From contig CM041465.1 of the NCBI GenBank assembly GCA_023213395.1, positions 109,499,741 through 109,563,740 on the forward strand: a stretch of 64,000 nucleotides of DNA, read 5' to 3'. Of this stretch, positions 46,697 through 59,008 are shown piece by piece. Origin of the DNA: Cycas panzhihuaensis (Eukaryota > Cycadophyta). Below the pieces are notes generated by a model. It was given only the letters and a program-made list of their open reading frames with translations. It made no database searches and was not told the DNA's origin. Numbering within the stretch: position 1 is the stretch's first letter; every line of letters starts with the position of its first letter. The translations under genes and the position numbers were made by a program.

Positions 46697-48450
46697 ATGC
46701 TTGAGACCACCCTGTTGTATGCCTTAATCCGGTCTCAAGCAGCTAAAGAGGCGAATTGTGTCTCTTCTTCCACACCTCACCTTGATTCTCTTCTAGAACT
46801 CCCTCCTCTAGAACTCCCTACGCTCCCCAAGACCATTCCCATGCACCCTGGTCACTATGACTTTCAAAGGGCCCTTCTCCAACCTACCGTGAAGGGGAAG
46901 CCCTTATGTATTATCGATAAGCTTTACACTGTGGCTGTGGAGATGTCCATAATGGATATCTTGAGGAGTTTCCCTACATAAAGTACACTTATCTTAGAAG
47001 CCTTGGGACTGGGTGACGCGTCTATTCACGTCTTGGGTGTCACCCCAAGTTGTGAACCTGTCATCTCTTTCGACCTCAAGGACCCTCCCTTAATCAGTGA
47101 AAAGGAACACCAATGGTATTACCCCTTTACTATAACTATTGACACTCTCAACTACACTCTTCAAAGAACTATTGTAGATAATGGTTCTTCTGTTAATGTC
47201 ATGCTCTTGTGCATAATACAAGAACTTAACATTTCAGTCCTCGAGTTAGTTCCATGGTAGTGTCAAGACTATGATGGTACAAAAAAGACACCCATGGTGT
47301 TGATATCCATACCCCTCACACTCGAGGACAAGACTGTCCTCACTGACATTATAGTCCTTGATGTGGATGTTGATTACAACCTTTTATTAGGGTGCCCATG
47401 GCTCAACCAAATGGGAGGCGTGTGTTCATCTCGATAGGGACAACTTAAATTCGTCCATGACAGGAAAATGAGAGTTGTCTCCCAAGAGCCCCCTCTAACT
47501 AAACAACTTCATCAACCTGATCAAGTGGTTTGTGATTAAGATAAGGGCGACAAGGGCCCTTTCACCCAAGCTTCTACTTGTTCCATTGACATCCTTGATT
47601 CGTCCCCTTTAGAAGAAGGTCCTTTATCTTCTTCCTTTAACCTTGTACACTTCATGCCTATTAGTGTGGAGAGGTATGGGTACCTCATCATGCTTAGCGA
47701 TGATGAGTCTGACGATGAGGATGAGGACCTTCCTTGTCCCATATCCCTCCCAAGGATGAGTAAGAGGAACTCCCCTCATTTCAGGTCCCGACCTGAAACC
47801 CCTACCATTGAGGAGACTAGCTTTTCCCTTAGGTCACATGTTATCTCTCTTGTCGACCATGCAATCCTTCATATCACTTCATCTTCCTCTTTGTTGCCCC
47901 CTATAGGTGATGAAACAAGGGGACCCCTTATTACTCCTCATAGGAGGACTCCCTCTGATTTTTCTGAGGAGGCCCTTGAGTATATCAAGTGGTGGGTCGA
48001 CCGCTATAGTACCAGCATCCCATCCACTTCTCTCTCCTCATCTTCTTAAAGCGTGGTTATCTATGGGGTGGACTATTTTGAGGATGACGAGGCTCTACTT
48101 GAGCATCTAGTAGGCTATATTCCTAATCTCCCTCCTGGTCACCATAGGCTTGGTCACTAGAAGGTTTTGGCTATCAAGTCATCTCTTATTGACCCAAATC
48201 CATCTCTTATTTCACTCCCTCATGTTGATCGAGCCCCCTTTCATTTAGAGGAAGGGAATTCCATGTTCATGCGGGCAACCAAGGACATAGTCCTTACCCC
48301 AGGTAAGGTCATAAAGGTCAATGCAGAATGCTCTCCTAATGAAATGAGGGAATACACCCTTCTATCCCAAGCATTCTGAGATGTCTTTGCATGGGATTAT
48401 TCTGATATGAAGGGAATAAACCCTTCTATCGTAACCTACAATCTTATCAG
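46697..48450 (+). pseudogene. P protease and acidic linker
   Basis: Protease region: RTIVDNGSSVNVMLL at about 47168-47215, with the active-site triplet D-N-G at 47177-47185 in place of M's D-S-G, then IVLDVDVDYNLLLGCPWLNQMGG. The linker carries SDDESDDEDEDLPCPISL and VDYFEDDEALLEHLVG. The frame continues from gag and into RT with no indel. Substitution of Ser by Asn in the active site suggests decay; the domain would have processed the Gag-Pol polyprotein. Confidence 0.8.
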
Positions 48451-48499
48451 CATCCTGGGCACTCACCCCATGTGTCAAAAATAGTGCCCTCTTCATACC

Positions 48500-49250
48500 A
48501 AACTTTTAGCTGCCATCAAGATGGAAGTTAAAAAACTCCTAAACATGAGGTTAATAACTTCTATTGATTACCCCAAGTTGGTGTCTAATATTATCCCTAT
48601 TGCCAAAAAGAATGGGACAATTAGGATATGCGTTGATTTCTAAGACATCAACAACACATGTCTAAAGGATAACTTCTCACTCCCCTTCATTAATCAAATC
48701 ATTGATCGAACCACTAGTTTTGAAGTCATGTCCTTAATGGATAAATTCTCATGCTATAACCAAATCTAAATTTCTCTCGAAGACTGTCACAAGAAGACCT
48801 TCACTACCCTTTGGGGCACCTTTACCTACAAGGCGATGTCCTTTGGGCTAAAGAATATATGCACCACCTATCAAAGGTTGATGTAATTCATTTTCCATGA
48901 CCTCATTAACAACACTCTCGAGGTTTTCATGGATGACATGATACGTCCCCCACGTATCAGGGCCCACCATCCTTCTAATTTATGAGCCATCTTCATATGG
49001 TGTCATAAATACCATGTAAGTTTGAACCCTCTTAAATGTATGTTTGTTATAATAGCTGGAAAACTCCTTAGTTTCCTTATCTTAAAGCAAGGAATCTAAA
49101 TCAACCCTGATAAATTCAAGGCCATCCTTGACATACCACCTCCTAAGACCTAATGACAAATTAAATCATTCTTGGGTAGGCTAGGATTTCTTAGGCATTT
49201 CTTGGTAGACTTCACCATAAACATGAAACCCCTTACCAACCAGTTGAAGA
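48500..49250 (+). pseudogene. P reverse transcriptase
   Basis: In frame: PKLVSNIIPIAKKNGTIRI, CVDF then DINNTC, SFEVMSLMDKFSCYNQI (catalytic Asp in MDK), TYKAMSFGLKN, and LEVFMDDMI with the YxDD box at 48926-48937. Downstream FLGRLGFLRHFLVDF and KPLTNQLKKGAPFIWS lead to RNase H. Stops at Gln/Arg positions (PPKT then two stops, for example) inactivate it. It matches M across the S insertion point. Confidence 0.85.
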
Positions 49251-49800
49251 AAGGGGCTCCATTTATTTGGTCTTAAAGGGCCCAATAATCCTTTGAGGAG
49301 CTGAAGAAAGATATCACTTCTACTCTAACTCTAGCATCTCATCTCTTCGATAGGCCCTTCATTCTCTATTCTTTAGTTATCGATGAATCCTTGGGCACCA
49401 TGCTAGCCTAAGAGGATGATTCAGGAACTGAAAGAGTTATTTACTTAATTAGTCATGCCCTCATGGCTACTGAACTTAGTTATTCCCCTACCGAGAAGGA
49501 GTGCCTCTCATTGGTGCATATTATCAAGAAGTTTAGGCACTACTTTCTCAGGAATACTACTTGGGTGATCATCCAGTTTGATCCCTTGAGATACTTGCTT
49601 ACTTGATCTGACCTAATAAGTAGGACCGACAAGTGGATTGTCCTCCTTCACGAATTTAACCTCCAAATCGTTAACAGGAAGTCAAAGAAAGGGATAGTCA
49701 TTGTCGAATAACTCACTAACACCCTTATCCTGAACCCTTTTGATATGCCTATTGATGATTCCTTGCTAAACGAGCCCATTTTGGATATTTAGGATTATTC
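49250..49800 (+). pseudogene. P RNase H (RT-linked)
   Basis: FDRPFILYSLVIDESLGTMLA, DDSGTERVIYLISHALM, ATELSYSPTEKECLSLV (Glu) and a following FRHYFLRNTTWVIIQFDPLRYLL, where the usual TDH is degraded. It removes template RNA during reverse transcription. It is in frame with RT and integrase, with a few stops. Confidence 0.8.
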
Positions 49801-51070
49801 CCCTCATCCACTCACTGACAGTGAGTGGTATGGGGATATTGTGTAATACCTTGCCCAACAGAAATATTGTCTCGAAGCTAGTGACAAAATTAGGTTGCAT
49901 ATTTGGGCTACTGTTATGTAGTACTTTCTCATAGGTGAGGTACTGTACAAGAGATCCTTTGACAAGATCCTTCTTTGTTACTTCAGCCCAGATGAAGCAG
50001 ACCAAATACTTCGTGAATGCCACAATGACATTTACGAGGTTCATTTTGGGGGCCAATCTATGGCCGAAAGAATCCTTTGCATGGGGTATTATTGGCCATC
50101 CCTCCTTAAGGAAGCCCATGGTTATACCTTGAGATGTCGGTGGTGCCATGAGTATACAAACATTGCCCACTTGCCTTCTGAGGCCTTTCATCTTGTCATA
50201 TCCCCATGGCCCTTCTCCCAATGGGGGTTGGACCTTATTGGAGCTATATCTCCACCTTCTTTGTTGTAGCACAAGTTCATCTTAACTATGACAGAATACT
50301 TTACTAAATGGGCCAAAGCAGTCTTTTTATCCTCTACCCCTAGTAAGATGATAGTCACCTTCGTCTACCAACACATCAATTGTCAATTTAGAGTCCTTGA
50401 TGTCCTGATTATAGATAATGGAACTCCTTTCTACAATAAGGAGATGGACAAACTTTGTGAGAAATTTAAAATATCTTACAAAACCTCCTCTCCCTATTAC
50501 CCTCAAGCCAATGGCCAAGTTAAGTCATTTAACAAAACCCTTATAAATATTTTAAAGAAAATAGTTACCCAATCTCAAAAAGATTGGCATCTTCGACTCC
50601 CTTCTACCCTATGGGCATATCGTACATCTATCTACATAGCTATGGGAATGGTCCCGTTCTCCCTGGTGTACGAAATAGAGGCAATTCTCTGATTGTAAGT
50701 CAAGATCCCTTTCTTATGAGTTTCCCTTTGGGGTCTTATTAATGAGGAGTCCCTCTGCCAGGCTTGTCTCCTAGACCTTGAGGCCTTAGACGAGAGATGC
50801 TTGATTGCTTACCAAGTGAACCTCGCTTCTAAGGCTAGGATGTGGAGGACGTATGACAAGCACCTTCACCCCTACCCTTTACATGTCAGTGACCATGTCC
50901 TCAAATTAGAATATCTTCATGATCGCTTATCCAAGCTCAGACCTAAATGGGTTGGCCCCTTCATCATTCTTGGGAGCCTCTATAATGGTGTCTACAGGAT
51001 CACAACCTTAGACGGTCTTGAAATTAAGAAAGACATTAATGGAAAGTTCCTAAAGAAATTTTACGTGTGA
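49800..51070 (+). pseudogene. P integrase
   Basis: HHCC finger: ECHNDIYEVHFGG and LRCRWCHEY. Core: WGLDLIGAISP (Asp), VLIIDNGTPFYNKEMD (Asp), PYYPQANGQVKSFNKTL, where the catalytic Glu is Lys (AAG, 50522-50524), shared with M. C-terminal: LEYLHDRLSKLRPKWVGPF and NGKFLKKFYV, stop at 51068-51070. The stop inventory is small. The downstream 51071-51859 has no recognised feature; it is the 3' side of the antisense gene. Confidence 0.85.
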
Positions 51071-51859
51071 CTATCTCTATCCTTACATAGGTTAGGCACA
51101 CTTATTTCCCTTTTTCATGCTCTAAAATGAGCCTAAACTACCACCCTAAGTGTGTCCCCATTCCCCCTAGTCATAAGCAGAATAGCAGCTTAGGGTGACT
51201 TTTTTACTCCTTCTAAGTTCCTCTTATGGCACCGTTTGGTTTTACTTTCCTCGAGGACTTTCCCACCTAATTTGGGGTGTGGTCCCTATTGCTCCCAAGC
51301 CTGGATGCACTCCCTAACTAGGATGGCATGATTGAGTATCATTACTCACTCTCCTGCTAGCACTTCCTTTGCATATCCTACTATGCTCCTACAATGGATG
51401 TGTATGGCTCCCCATCTCCTAGCCTGACATATGGCTATCACCTACACTCATTATGATTGTGTGTACTCACTAAAAGTATGGCCTCACATGGAAGGAAGCG
51501 TATGTATAACTCAAATAATATTGTAATAATCAACTCCAAATCATCATGAACTATAGCTCCTCGTGCACCCATATACATATATAAACAAACATATAAACAA
51601 AAGTAATGAAATACACTATCATAACATCATCATTGTACATCAAATAGGGTGCCAGTGGCCCTGTATATATACATAAAAAATCATAATATGTTATATCATA
51701 CAAATGGTATGGTACATTATCCATGGGAAGCTAGATCCTTATAGGCAGCAGTTCAATCATATGGTAATATATGGTGACTTCCTACAAGTCCAGTGCTTTT
51801 CCAATCAAAACTAAACACACCATGCCCTCTAGCACTCTGATCCTTAGGGCATGTCATCT

Positions 51860-52450
51860 CCTGGTCGATGAGATCCCTCCCTAGAGGACCACATGCCTCC
51901 TAGACTTCTCTTGTGCCTCTAGGAGCTCCTCGCCTTGATCCTCTCATCTCAAGACCTCCTCAAGGTCACCATTATTGTGTGGGTATGAGTTCTACTCCTT
52001 GACAACCTCACTGCCAACTGGTCAACTAGTTGACTGTATCACACCTATATACGATCCCTCTCTCTTTGCTCCTTGGAGTCTATCCTCCATCTCTAAGAGC
52101 CTCTCCTCCACCCCTTAGAGTCACTCCTCTAGCATAGCCACTCTGATATGACTCTTTGCATCACCACCTACTCCTACACCCTTAGCCACCAGCACCTGGA
52201 CTCAACCTTGTAAGACATCCCTATCTGCTCAGGTCTCATCTATCTCCCACTGTAGTTGTCCCAACTCTACTTGGTGCTCTTGGAACTCTGCTACCTAGAT
52301 GTCCCTAGCCCTAATCAATATGATAAATGCCATTATGTGTGCCCTTGTCGATCATGGCTCCTCTCTTGCCTAGATGGGAGGTTTCCCCTCCATGTAGGCC
52401 TGGGGAAATATCTCCCAGACTATCACCTTGATCAACCTCCCTATCTCCGC
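51860..52450 (-). pseudogene. P antisense gene, last exon
   Basis: The minus frame begins AEIGRLIKVIVWEIFPQAYMEGKPPI, aligned with Q and M, then ARDI, EHQVELGQLQWEIDET and LLEMEDRLQGAKRE, an interrupted coiled coil. The acceptor is degraded here (GGCAAG where Q and M have YAG). Multiple stops. Confidence 0.5.
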
Positions 52451-52552
52451 TGATCTTGCCAAGTTAAATGCGATACATATCAATCCACATATCCATATGC
52501 ATATCAAACCCTAAAAAATAAATCAAAAGTAAACTAACCAAATGCCTAATAG

Positions 52553-53788
52553 TTAAAGGATGGGAGGAAAAGATAATGTCTTGCCTCTTAGGATAACCAT
52601 ATCCTCTACTCTAGTGACTATCACCACTTCGAGACCTCCCTCGTCTGTTGGTACCTCCTCCTCCTTGGGTACCTCCTCGCCAATCACCTGGCCTATTGGG
52701 GCATCTCCTCCCCCCTCAGCCACTACCTCTACTACTGCTACCATTTCCCAAGCTCTCCTAACCACTCTTAGTCTCTAGATTGGTGTGCAAGGTGGCCTGC
52801 CTCTCCCTATAGCTCTTGAGGGACCTGTCTCTCCTCTTGTGGCTCTTAAAAGCCCTGCCTCACCTCCTTTGGTCCTTGATGGATCAGCCTCACCACCAAC
52901 TACTCATGATGGACCTGCCTGATCACCCCCATCATCACCATCATCATCGTTGCCACCTCTAAGACCACCTCCTTCTCCTTCTACTCTACTTACCTCATCA
53001 TCACTATCCCACCTCACCCCTCTCTATGGATCTGTCGTATAGTCTGCCATGGTGAGGAGGTCCAATGATATCACCTCCCATGAGCGCTAGACATATGCCT
53101 GATCATCAGTCCCTCTAAACTAAGTCTACCACTTGTGTACCATGGGAGCCCATGCTCAGATAGTGTGTAGTCCTCTTATTGGTGCCACCGCTCCAAAATG
53201 GTCAAAAAACCAACACTGTAGTAGCAAACTATAGGAGAATCCTCCTCTCCTCATCACTTCGATATCGTCTAGTTGGGTGATCATGTTCACCATTATCAGG
53301 GTGGCCCAGTCCATCCTCTCCCTGACCTCACATCTCTTAACCATCTCCATCCAACCACTGAGGATATCTCTATAGTTCTATTTCTGGGAAATCTGGAATA
53401 AAATACTCAATATGATTAACTTCCTCACCTAAGGATTGTGTGACATAACCATGCTCTGCACTTATATCCCATGCCTCTCCCACCTATCCTGGCCCATGAA
53501 GAACATGGCTACCTCCTTGTACACAGCATTACTGCTAGGCAACACCCCTAGTAATGCTAGTGCTCCTCTTGTTGGTATGCCAAGGAGGAGGTGGAATACA
53601 TACTGTCTACGATCTCAATGGGCAATGATGTCTACTAGAAGACACTGGACTGAGGCATACTGTAGTGTCCTGATAACCTTTAGCAAACTGCATCTCCCTA
53701 AGATCCATCGATCCCCCTAAGTTAGCATCTTAATAAAGATTGTCATAGCAACCCCAATGTTTTTGTAGTTGTCCATCGTGATAACTAC
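52553..53788 (-). pseudogene. P antisense gene, PMD exon with core deleted
   Basis: It follows acceptor GTTTTGTAG (53789-53797 on minus). The frame has YASVQCLLVDIIAH, RRQYVFHL, then jumps to LGIPTRGALALLG, so about 45 bases of the PMD motif (PQVGDVTITPEDMRR in M) are missing. After it come DRWERHGI, WMEMVKRCEVRERMDW, LITQ-type MITQLDDIEVMRRGG and LLQCWFFDHFGAVAPI, then acidic GGEAGPSR repeats. The loss of the core motif means the domain cannot fold normally. The gene is antisense to P. Confidence 0.6.
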
Positions 53789-53934
53789 CTACAAAACACC
53801 CAACAACCAGTCAAAATACCTCTACATCTACCTACCCATCCTCAGGCTACCTCTTTCCACTATTTTAGGTTGAATTTAACACCTCTGACCCCTTTTTCTT
53901 ATTTTTATGCTTAAGGATCTTTGCCTCACATTAA

Positions 53935-54030
53935 ACTCTGTGGTACTATAGAGTTTGACTAGGGCCCTGCAGAGATTTTAGCATGTCCACAGTGGCCCCA
54001 TGGCACTACGAATTTCATCGCAGGGCCAGT
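53935..54030. repeat. Degraded palindromes in P antisense intron
   Basis: TTAAACTCTGTGGTACTATAGAGTTT and a following ATGGCACTACGAATTT-type arm pair match the M palindromes at 21616-21712 in order but with mismatches. Confidence 0.6.
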
Positions 54031-54269
54031 CATACCCCCCATACAAAGGGAGGGCTATGCTCAAAAATCCCAAAAATTTTTACCCTAGTAAGCCACACTC
54101 AGGCCCAATAGGATTAGGGCTAACTAATGCCCTGGTCCTCCCTCTCTCTGGACCCAAATCAGGCTCCATATGATCCTAATTCACCCTTAAGGGGCTAACA
54201 ATTACCTATCAAAAGTATAAAAACTCATTCATTTCAAATGACAAAATAAGGTGGCTATGGGATGATCCA

Positions 54270-54466
54270 CTCACTAAATCTGGTCTCGCCACCACCATCT
54301 CCTCTATCTAGTCCTAATGGTTGTCTCCTCATCTTAATTCAATGGCCTCATCTCTCTCTGTGTGCCTCCAAAGTTAGGTGGCGCTATACTATGTAAGGAA
54401 AAGGGCTCCAAATCAATCGTGAGCTTATGAAAATGAATCCCATTTTTGCTGAGTCTTTCTTATATA
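54270..54466 (-). pseudogene. P antisense gene, first exon and TATA box
   Basis: Minus CCTATATAAG is at 54460-54466. The block RHLTLEAHRER, then GH, then IK at about 54320-54385 keeps the frame of Q and M with stops at two Trp/Ser positions. The region ends at TTTA|GTGAGT near 54280, a good 5' splice site in P only. Confidence 0.45.
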
Positions 54467-54609
54467 GGTGAGGGCCTTGACGGGCACCTCCTCCTTTTCT
54501 CCTGTTATGACAGCCCTTGGGACTGTCTCTCTCCCCTTGTTACCTTTGCCTTTTGGGTTCGTCTCCCATTCCGCCTCCATGGCCCTCTTTTCTTTTCTCC
54601 CTTTCGGTG

Positions 54610-55450
54610 CATTTATGGTGAGCCCTTCAGCTCATGCAAGGCTCCTTCTACCTTGACTTTTACACCATTTCTAAACATGCCTATGTTTATACTCATTTGG
54701 CTCATTTTGTCATCTTGAACCTAGTTTCATTGCCTATTTATACCTCTGGGGCTCCTGAAAGAAGCACCCTCCTCATCCAAGACTACGCCTCACTTCCTTT
54801 AATAACCTTTGGGACCCTAGAGGGGCCTTTTCACCACCGTCACCTTCTCGCCCATCAAGCTGGTCTCCTTATCCCTGGGTGTCTTCGTCCTTATGTCCTC
54901 CTGCCCTATACAACCTCTATCCATATCCACTTGAGCCCCTCATGGCTATTCTCACTCCATTGAGTCTTTCTCTTTACTCGTCGACCATGTCATCACTTTT
55001 TTCCTCGTTCACCCTATGGAGATCTCTATCCCTTCTACCATTCACCAATGGTGGAAGCCGTAGTAACCCAAGCCCTTATGTTGCTACATGGATTCTTTAT
55101 GACCCCTCTGTATACAACTACATGTATTCAAGAGTCTTCCTCCCCAAAGCCATCAATAATAAAGCTACTTCCACTACGAACCCATCATCCTCCTTTATGA
55201 CTCTCAGGTTATAGTGTCCCATCACACTAGGTCTACTAGGTGCATTGCCCATGCCTAAGAGCCCTCGACTCGACTACTAGGTCTCTTTTGGTATATTTCT
55301 CTTATGTTGACATCTGACATATCCCCCGGGACCGCAATGCTAAGGCGGGCAGTCTCATCTACCTCATCCTTGAGTGTCGGCCCCCTCTCCTCAACGATCC
55401 CCCTTCAGAAACTTGTCTAGTTGCCCAAGTTTTGGGTCATCACTTCTCCC
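54610..55450 (+). pseudogene. P second (archaeal-type) RNase H
   Basis: Plus frame: FTNGGSRSNPSPYVATWILYD (Asp to Asn at 55047-55049, as in Q), RVFLPKAINNKAT, then frameshifted remnants including ILYDSQVIVSH-type sequence near 55190-55220. The region upstream (54610-55010) is the Ser/Leu-rich lead-in seen in Q and M. It is badly decayed compared with Q. Confidence 0.7.
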
Positions 55451-55866
55451 ATATTTCAATCTGTTCTCACCTCTGAAAGCTGACCGCTAATGAGGTTAAA
55501 CTATGACGACCACTAGGTTTGTTTTCTTCACCCTACCATCTGTGCTGCTCTTGGTACAGAACCTTTACTACTCTAATTCTTCTATGTATATAATTTTCAT
55601 AGCATTTGTTCAACTATAGTTATGATTACTACCATTAGTTGCTTCACATTCATATGATAGGGGCATCCCCCTTCCATTTTCTCTACCTGCCGACTTTAGG
55701 GCAATACATAGGTAGCCCTTATGTTATCTCTCCCTCGTCTCCCTATCTACATATCTTGCCATGACACTTGTTGTAGCCTATATATATATTGTTATGATTA
55801 CTATGAATATTTCGTTGCCAGCATTCACCAACATGTTACACTTTTGAGTAGCGAGGCTTTGCTTCT

Positions 55867-55876
55867 AAGGGGGCAG
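55867..55876 (+). promoter_or_regulatory. P polypurine tract
   Basis: AAGGGGGCAG abuts the 3' LTR TGTTTTCTAG and is identical to Q's tract. Bases 55450-55866 before it show no other feature. Confidence 0.88.
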
Positions 55877-58800
55877 TGTTTTCTAGCTATTAGGAATGAA
55901 CATAGATGAGTCGACTTAGGTAGGTGTAAGTATGCTTCTATCCCTCACCTCTATCAGTTCTATTAGATGTGGATTGAAGCATTTCATTTATATTACATGA
56001 TTGTTTGGTTTATTAAGTGATCATTATGCATCTACTGCTTGATCATGTTGCATTACACCACTTTAGCCTATGATGATCTAGGGATATACATCCCATGGTG
56101 CTCCACAACCCTCCTCCACATCTCTCCATTATCCCCAAGTACCAATTGAATCCCATAGCCTGATCACATCTCCATTGACACACTTTAAGCTCTAAGCACC
56201 CTGCCTAGGTATGGTTGGTGTTTCTTCATGGGTTTATTAACTTTTTGGGAGCTTCTTACCTTTGATATTTCATATATCATAGGTTTCTTAGGTCCCATGA
56301 CTATCTCCTACCACCTAGATAGAGTGTCATACCCCTTAGGCTTGAAGCATCCCACTTTTCCCGAGCTTCCAAACTTCCATTTATTATTTCTCTACTACAC
56401 CATAGTAAAGATCATGGTATCACCGTAAACTTTGCAGTACCACAAAGTTTACCACAGGGCGACTGTTATCTTTTAGTTTTTAAAATTTGATGTGGTTAAT
56501 TTCACATTTATTACAAAATTGGCATGTGCCATAGATGTATTCCCAGCTCAAGCCAAATATTAATCACTTAATTGAGCTAGGGTTGGGTTTAAAAATCCAA
56601 AAACACCCTTATTTCTTCCTCTTCTACTCTAAAAAAAAAACTCTCTCTCTCACTCATTCTTCACAACTTCCTACAGAAATGCCCTATAAACAGCTAACAC
56701 ATCAACTTTCCAACTTGAGATCAACTCCCTACAGCTCTAGATCTATAGTAGTAGTCTTGCAATAAGGCTGCCTTAAGGAAGGACATGTTATAAGCTCATC
56801 ACCAAGCATAGATATCCCTCTTTAGTCCAGTCTCATCTTCAGATTGCAACCTCCATAGGGTTTCACCTATAAACCCTATAGGGCTAGCCTTCTTTCCTCT
56901 TTTCTTAGGTAGATCTATCCCTGATCTACCTACAATAGGTATTCCTTCCCTTCTATTTTGTTTTGCTTCCTTAAAATTATTGAAAAGTGGTTTGAATATC
57001 TTGCACAACACCTATTTCTCCCAATTTTCTTGCTACGCATAGGAGGAAAACCCTCTTTTCTTGTCTACTCATCATTCCTTCCAAATCTTCTCTGGTTTCC
57101 CCAAGAAGGCAATGAGGAAGAGGTCAAAAAGGGAGAGTGAAAGAAGCAAATGTGGGTTCCGTAACTACTGAGCCTTCTCCTTAAGGGCGGCCACCTTCTC
57201 CCCCTTCCTCTTTGTCCTCTGTGCTTCCCTTGGGTTTCCAAAGGGCTTCTAGAAGTAGGGTCACCACTAGTAGTAGTGTATGCAGCCTATTGTTGTGCTT
57301 GCTCTCAGCTTTGTAGGACTTACATGAGTAATAATCACAACCCCAAATCAAACCCTACCCATCATTTGTTGTTAGGTTAGTTAGAGGTTGCAAAAGTTGC
57401 ACTTTTCTACTTTTGCAATATTGACAACATTTACAACTTTGCTTCAACCTGTTACTCATATATTAAGCTTTTGTTACACCATATTTGCTTAATGTATTTG
57501 TGCTTGGTCAGCGTGGAATGTTATAGTCTTGGAGGGTTAACCATTCTAAGGTTAATCGCCCCCTTCCTCCTTCTTGTCTTTTTATACATGAAAGGAAATT
57601 GAAAGTTAGTTTTAGATGTGAAAGTTTATTTTAGTTAAGATAACTCACATTATGTTATTTTGTATATTGCATATACATATATACCTTATGTCCTAGCATC
57701 TCCGTGGGAAGGACAAACATTACTTTGTTGCAGGTTTCCTTTTTTCCACACGTGGAGAAGGAGAAAGATGCTTCCACCCAGGTACGTCTTTATCTTCCTT
57801 CTTGGTATTTCACTTGAGTCTTTTGCAAAGCTTTCTCTTTTTTTACCTTTCCATTTTTGCCTTTCAATTTGGGGAAGGTAAGGAGCCCTCCCCCCCCCCC
57901 CCCCCACCCTCATTTGCCAGCATCACTACATCACAATGTTCACATTTGGGAATAGTAAGAGTAAGGTAAACATGACAAAGGGGGTAGCGATCCTCCAACC
58001 ACATGGATTTTCAAGTATACTCCTCACTCCCTTTTTGTCCTACACCTCTTTCTTTGCTTTCTTCATCCACATGAATCACATATGAAGGAAAAGAGAAAAG
58101 AAAGAGAACTTGCGTACATTACCTGCACACACTTAGTTTATTTACCTATTTGAAAAGTGTACTAGATAGGGTCCATATTCGTCGCATACTTATTTGATGT
58201 ACAATCTTCTTAGGCTTTCATTCCTTACATACACCCTGTATCACTTACGATTACATTGTTAGTTCCTCACCTTTTTTGTATTTGAAAATTAAGGAGAGTG
58301 AGGACATGCATGAGTGAGCAAACAAGTGTTTTATTTTTTGTTTATAATTGTTCCTTTCCTTCTTCCCAGAAAGAACCCCTTTTTGATATAAAAATACAAC
58401 ACCATATCCACAACCTCATCATCACCCCATATTGCATAGCCACTCACATGCAAAAGAGTTGAAACTATCTCCACAATGATTTTATATCCTTAAGGATATC
58501 TTAGGTATAGTGCCCTAAGGACAGTCCTCCTTAAAGGCCACTTCCCTTTTTGATCTTTTCTATACTTATCATAGCTAGGCAACCTTAGCGCAACCTTTAG
58601 GTTGGTCCCACACTCATAGATTAGCCATCTCGTCATTCTACTACGAGTGCGCATCACCCTTGCTACTTGCCTAGGCCCACTTCTCTTACACCCCCTATTC
58701 TACATGAGGAGCCATCCCCTCGCTTATCTTCTCCTCCCTCCTTTGGCCATCCAAGGGCGAGAGGGCCCATCTTTTGAGGTTACTCGAGAACCTGATGATA

Positions 58801-59008
58801 TCCCTCATCTCTTTCACCCCTCAATCAAGGTAGAGTTACTTCGAAGGGAGTTTGTGAACCATTTGTGGGTCCCGAACCTACATTCTGACGCATGGACACC
58901 CTTTGTGGGTGATCTCCACTTGTTAAACTAATCTTTTCTTTAGGACCTCTTTGTTGGTTGACCTGATCCTAACCAAGTGTGGTTACTCCCTGTAGAGGTG
59001 TGATTCCA
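55877..59008 (+). mobile_element. P 3' LTR
   Basis: A complete 3132-base LTR, the best reference copy of the 3.1-kb type. It contains the palindrome at 56425-56452, a TTTAAAAA promoter-like site at about 56588-56596, a 16-C run at 57890-57905 and the end GTGTGATTCCA. It is followed by TSD GTAGT and G3 integrase. Confidence 0.93.
56425..56452. repeat. U3 palindrome, P 3' LTR
   Basis: Perfect 10-base arms GTAAACTTTG / CAAAGTTTAC around an 8-base centre containing GTACC, 548 bases from the LTR start. Confidence 0.8.

Larger units (their letters stand above)
13709..59008 (+). mobile_element. P: Tat-like Ty3/gypsy element, host of M
   Basis: The span is 45.3 kb; removing M and its TSD leaves about 17.97 kb, with 3.1-kb LTRs and an 11.7-kb internal region. 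Parts in order are 5' LTR (13709-16743 plus 44071-44159), PBS, gag-PR-RT-RNase H-integrase (44356-51070), antisense gene, second RNase H and PPT, then 3' LTR (55877-59008). Evidence is the perfect TSD, PBS and PPT abutting the LTR ends, and domain order. The second RNase H, antisense gene and size place it in or near the Tat lineage. The LTRs differ by about 14% over the first 265 bases (counted by eye), so it is old and dead. Confidence 0.9.

Noticed and set aside
49766-50272. 168-residue minus-strand frame in P
   Set aside because: It is opposite the integrase zinc finger, whose plus frame matches M and known integrases.
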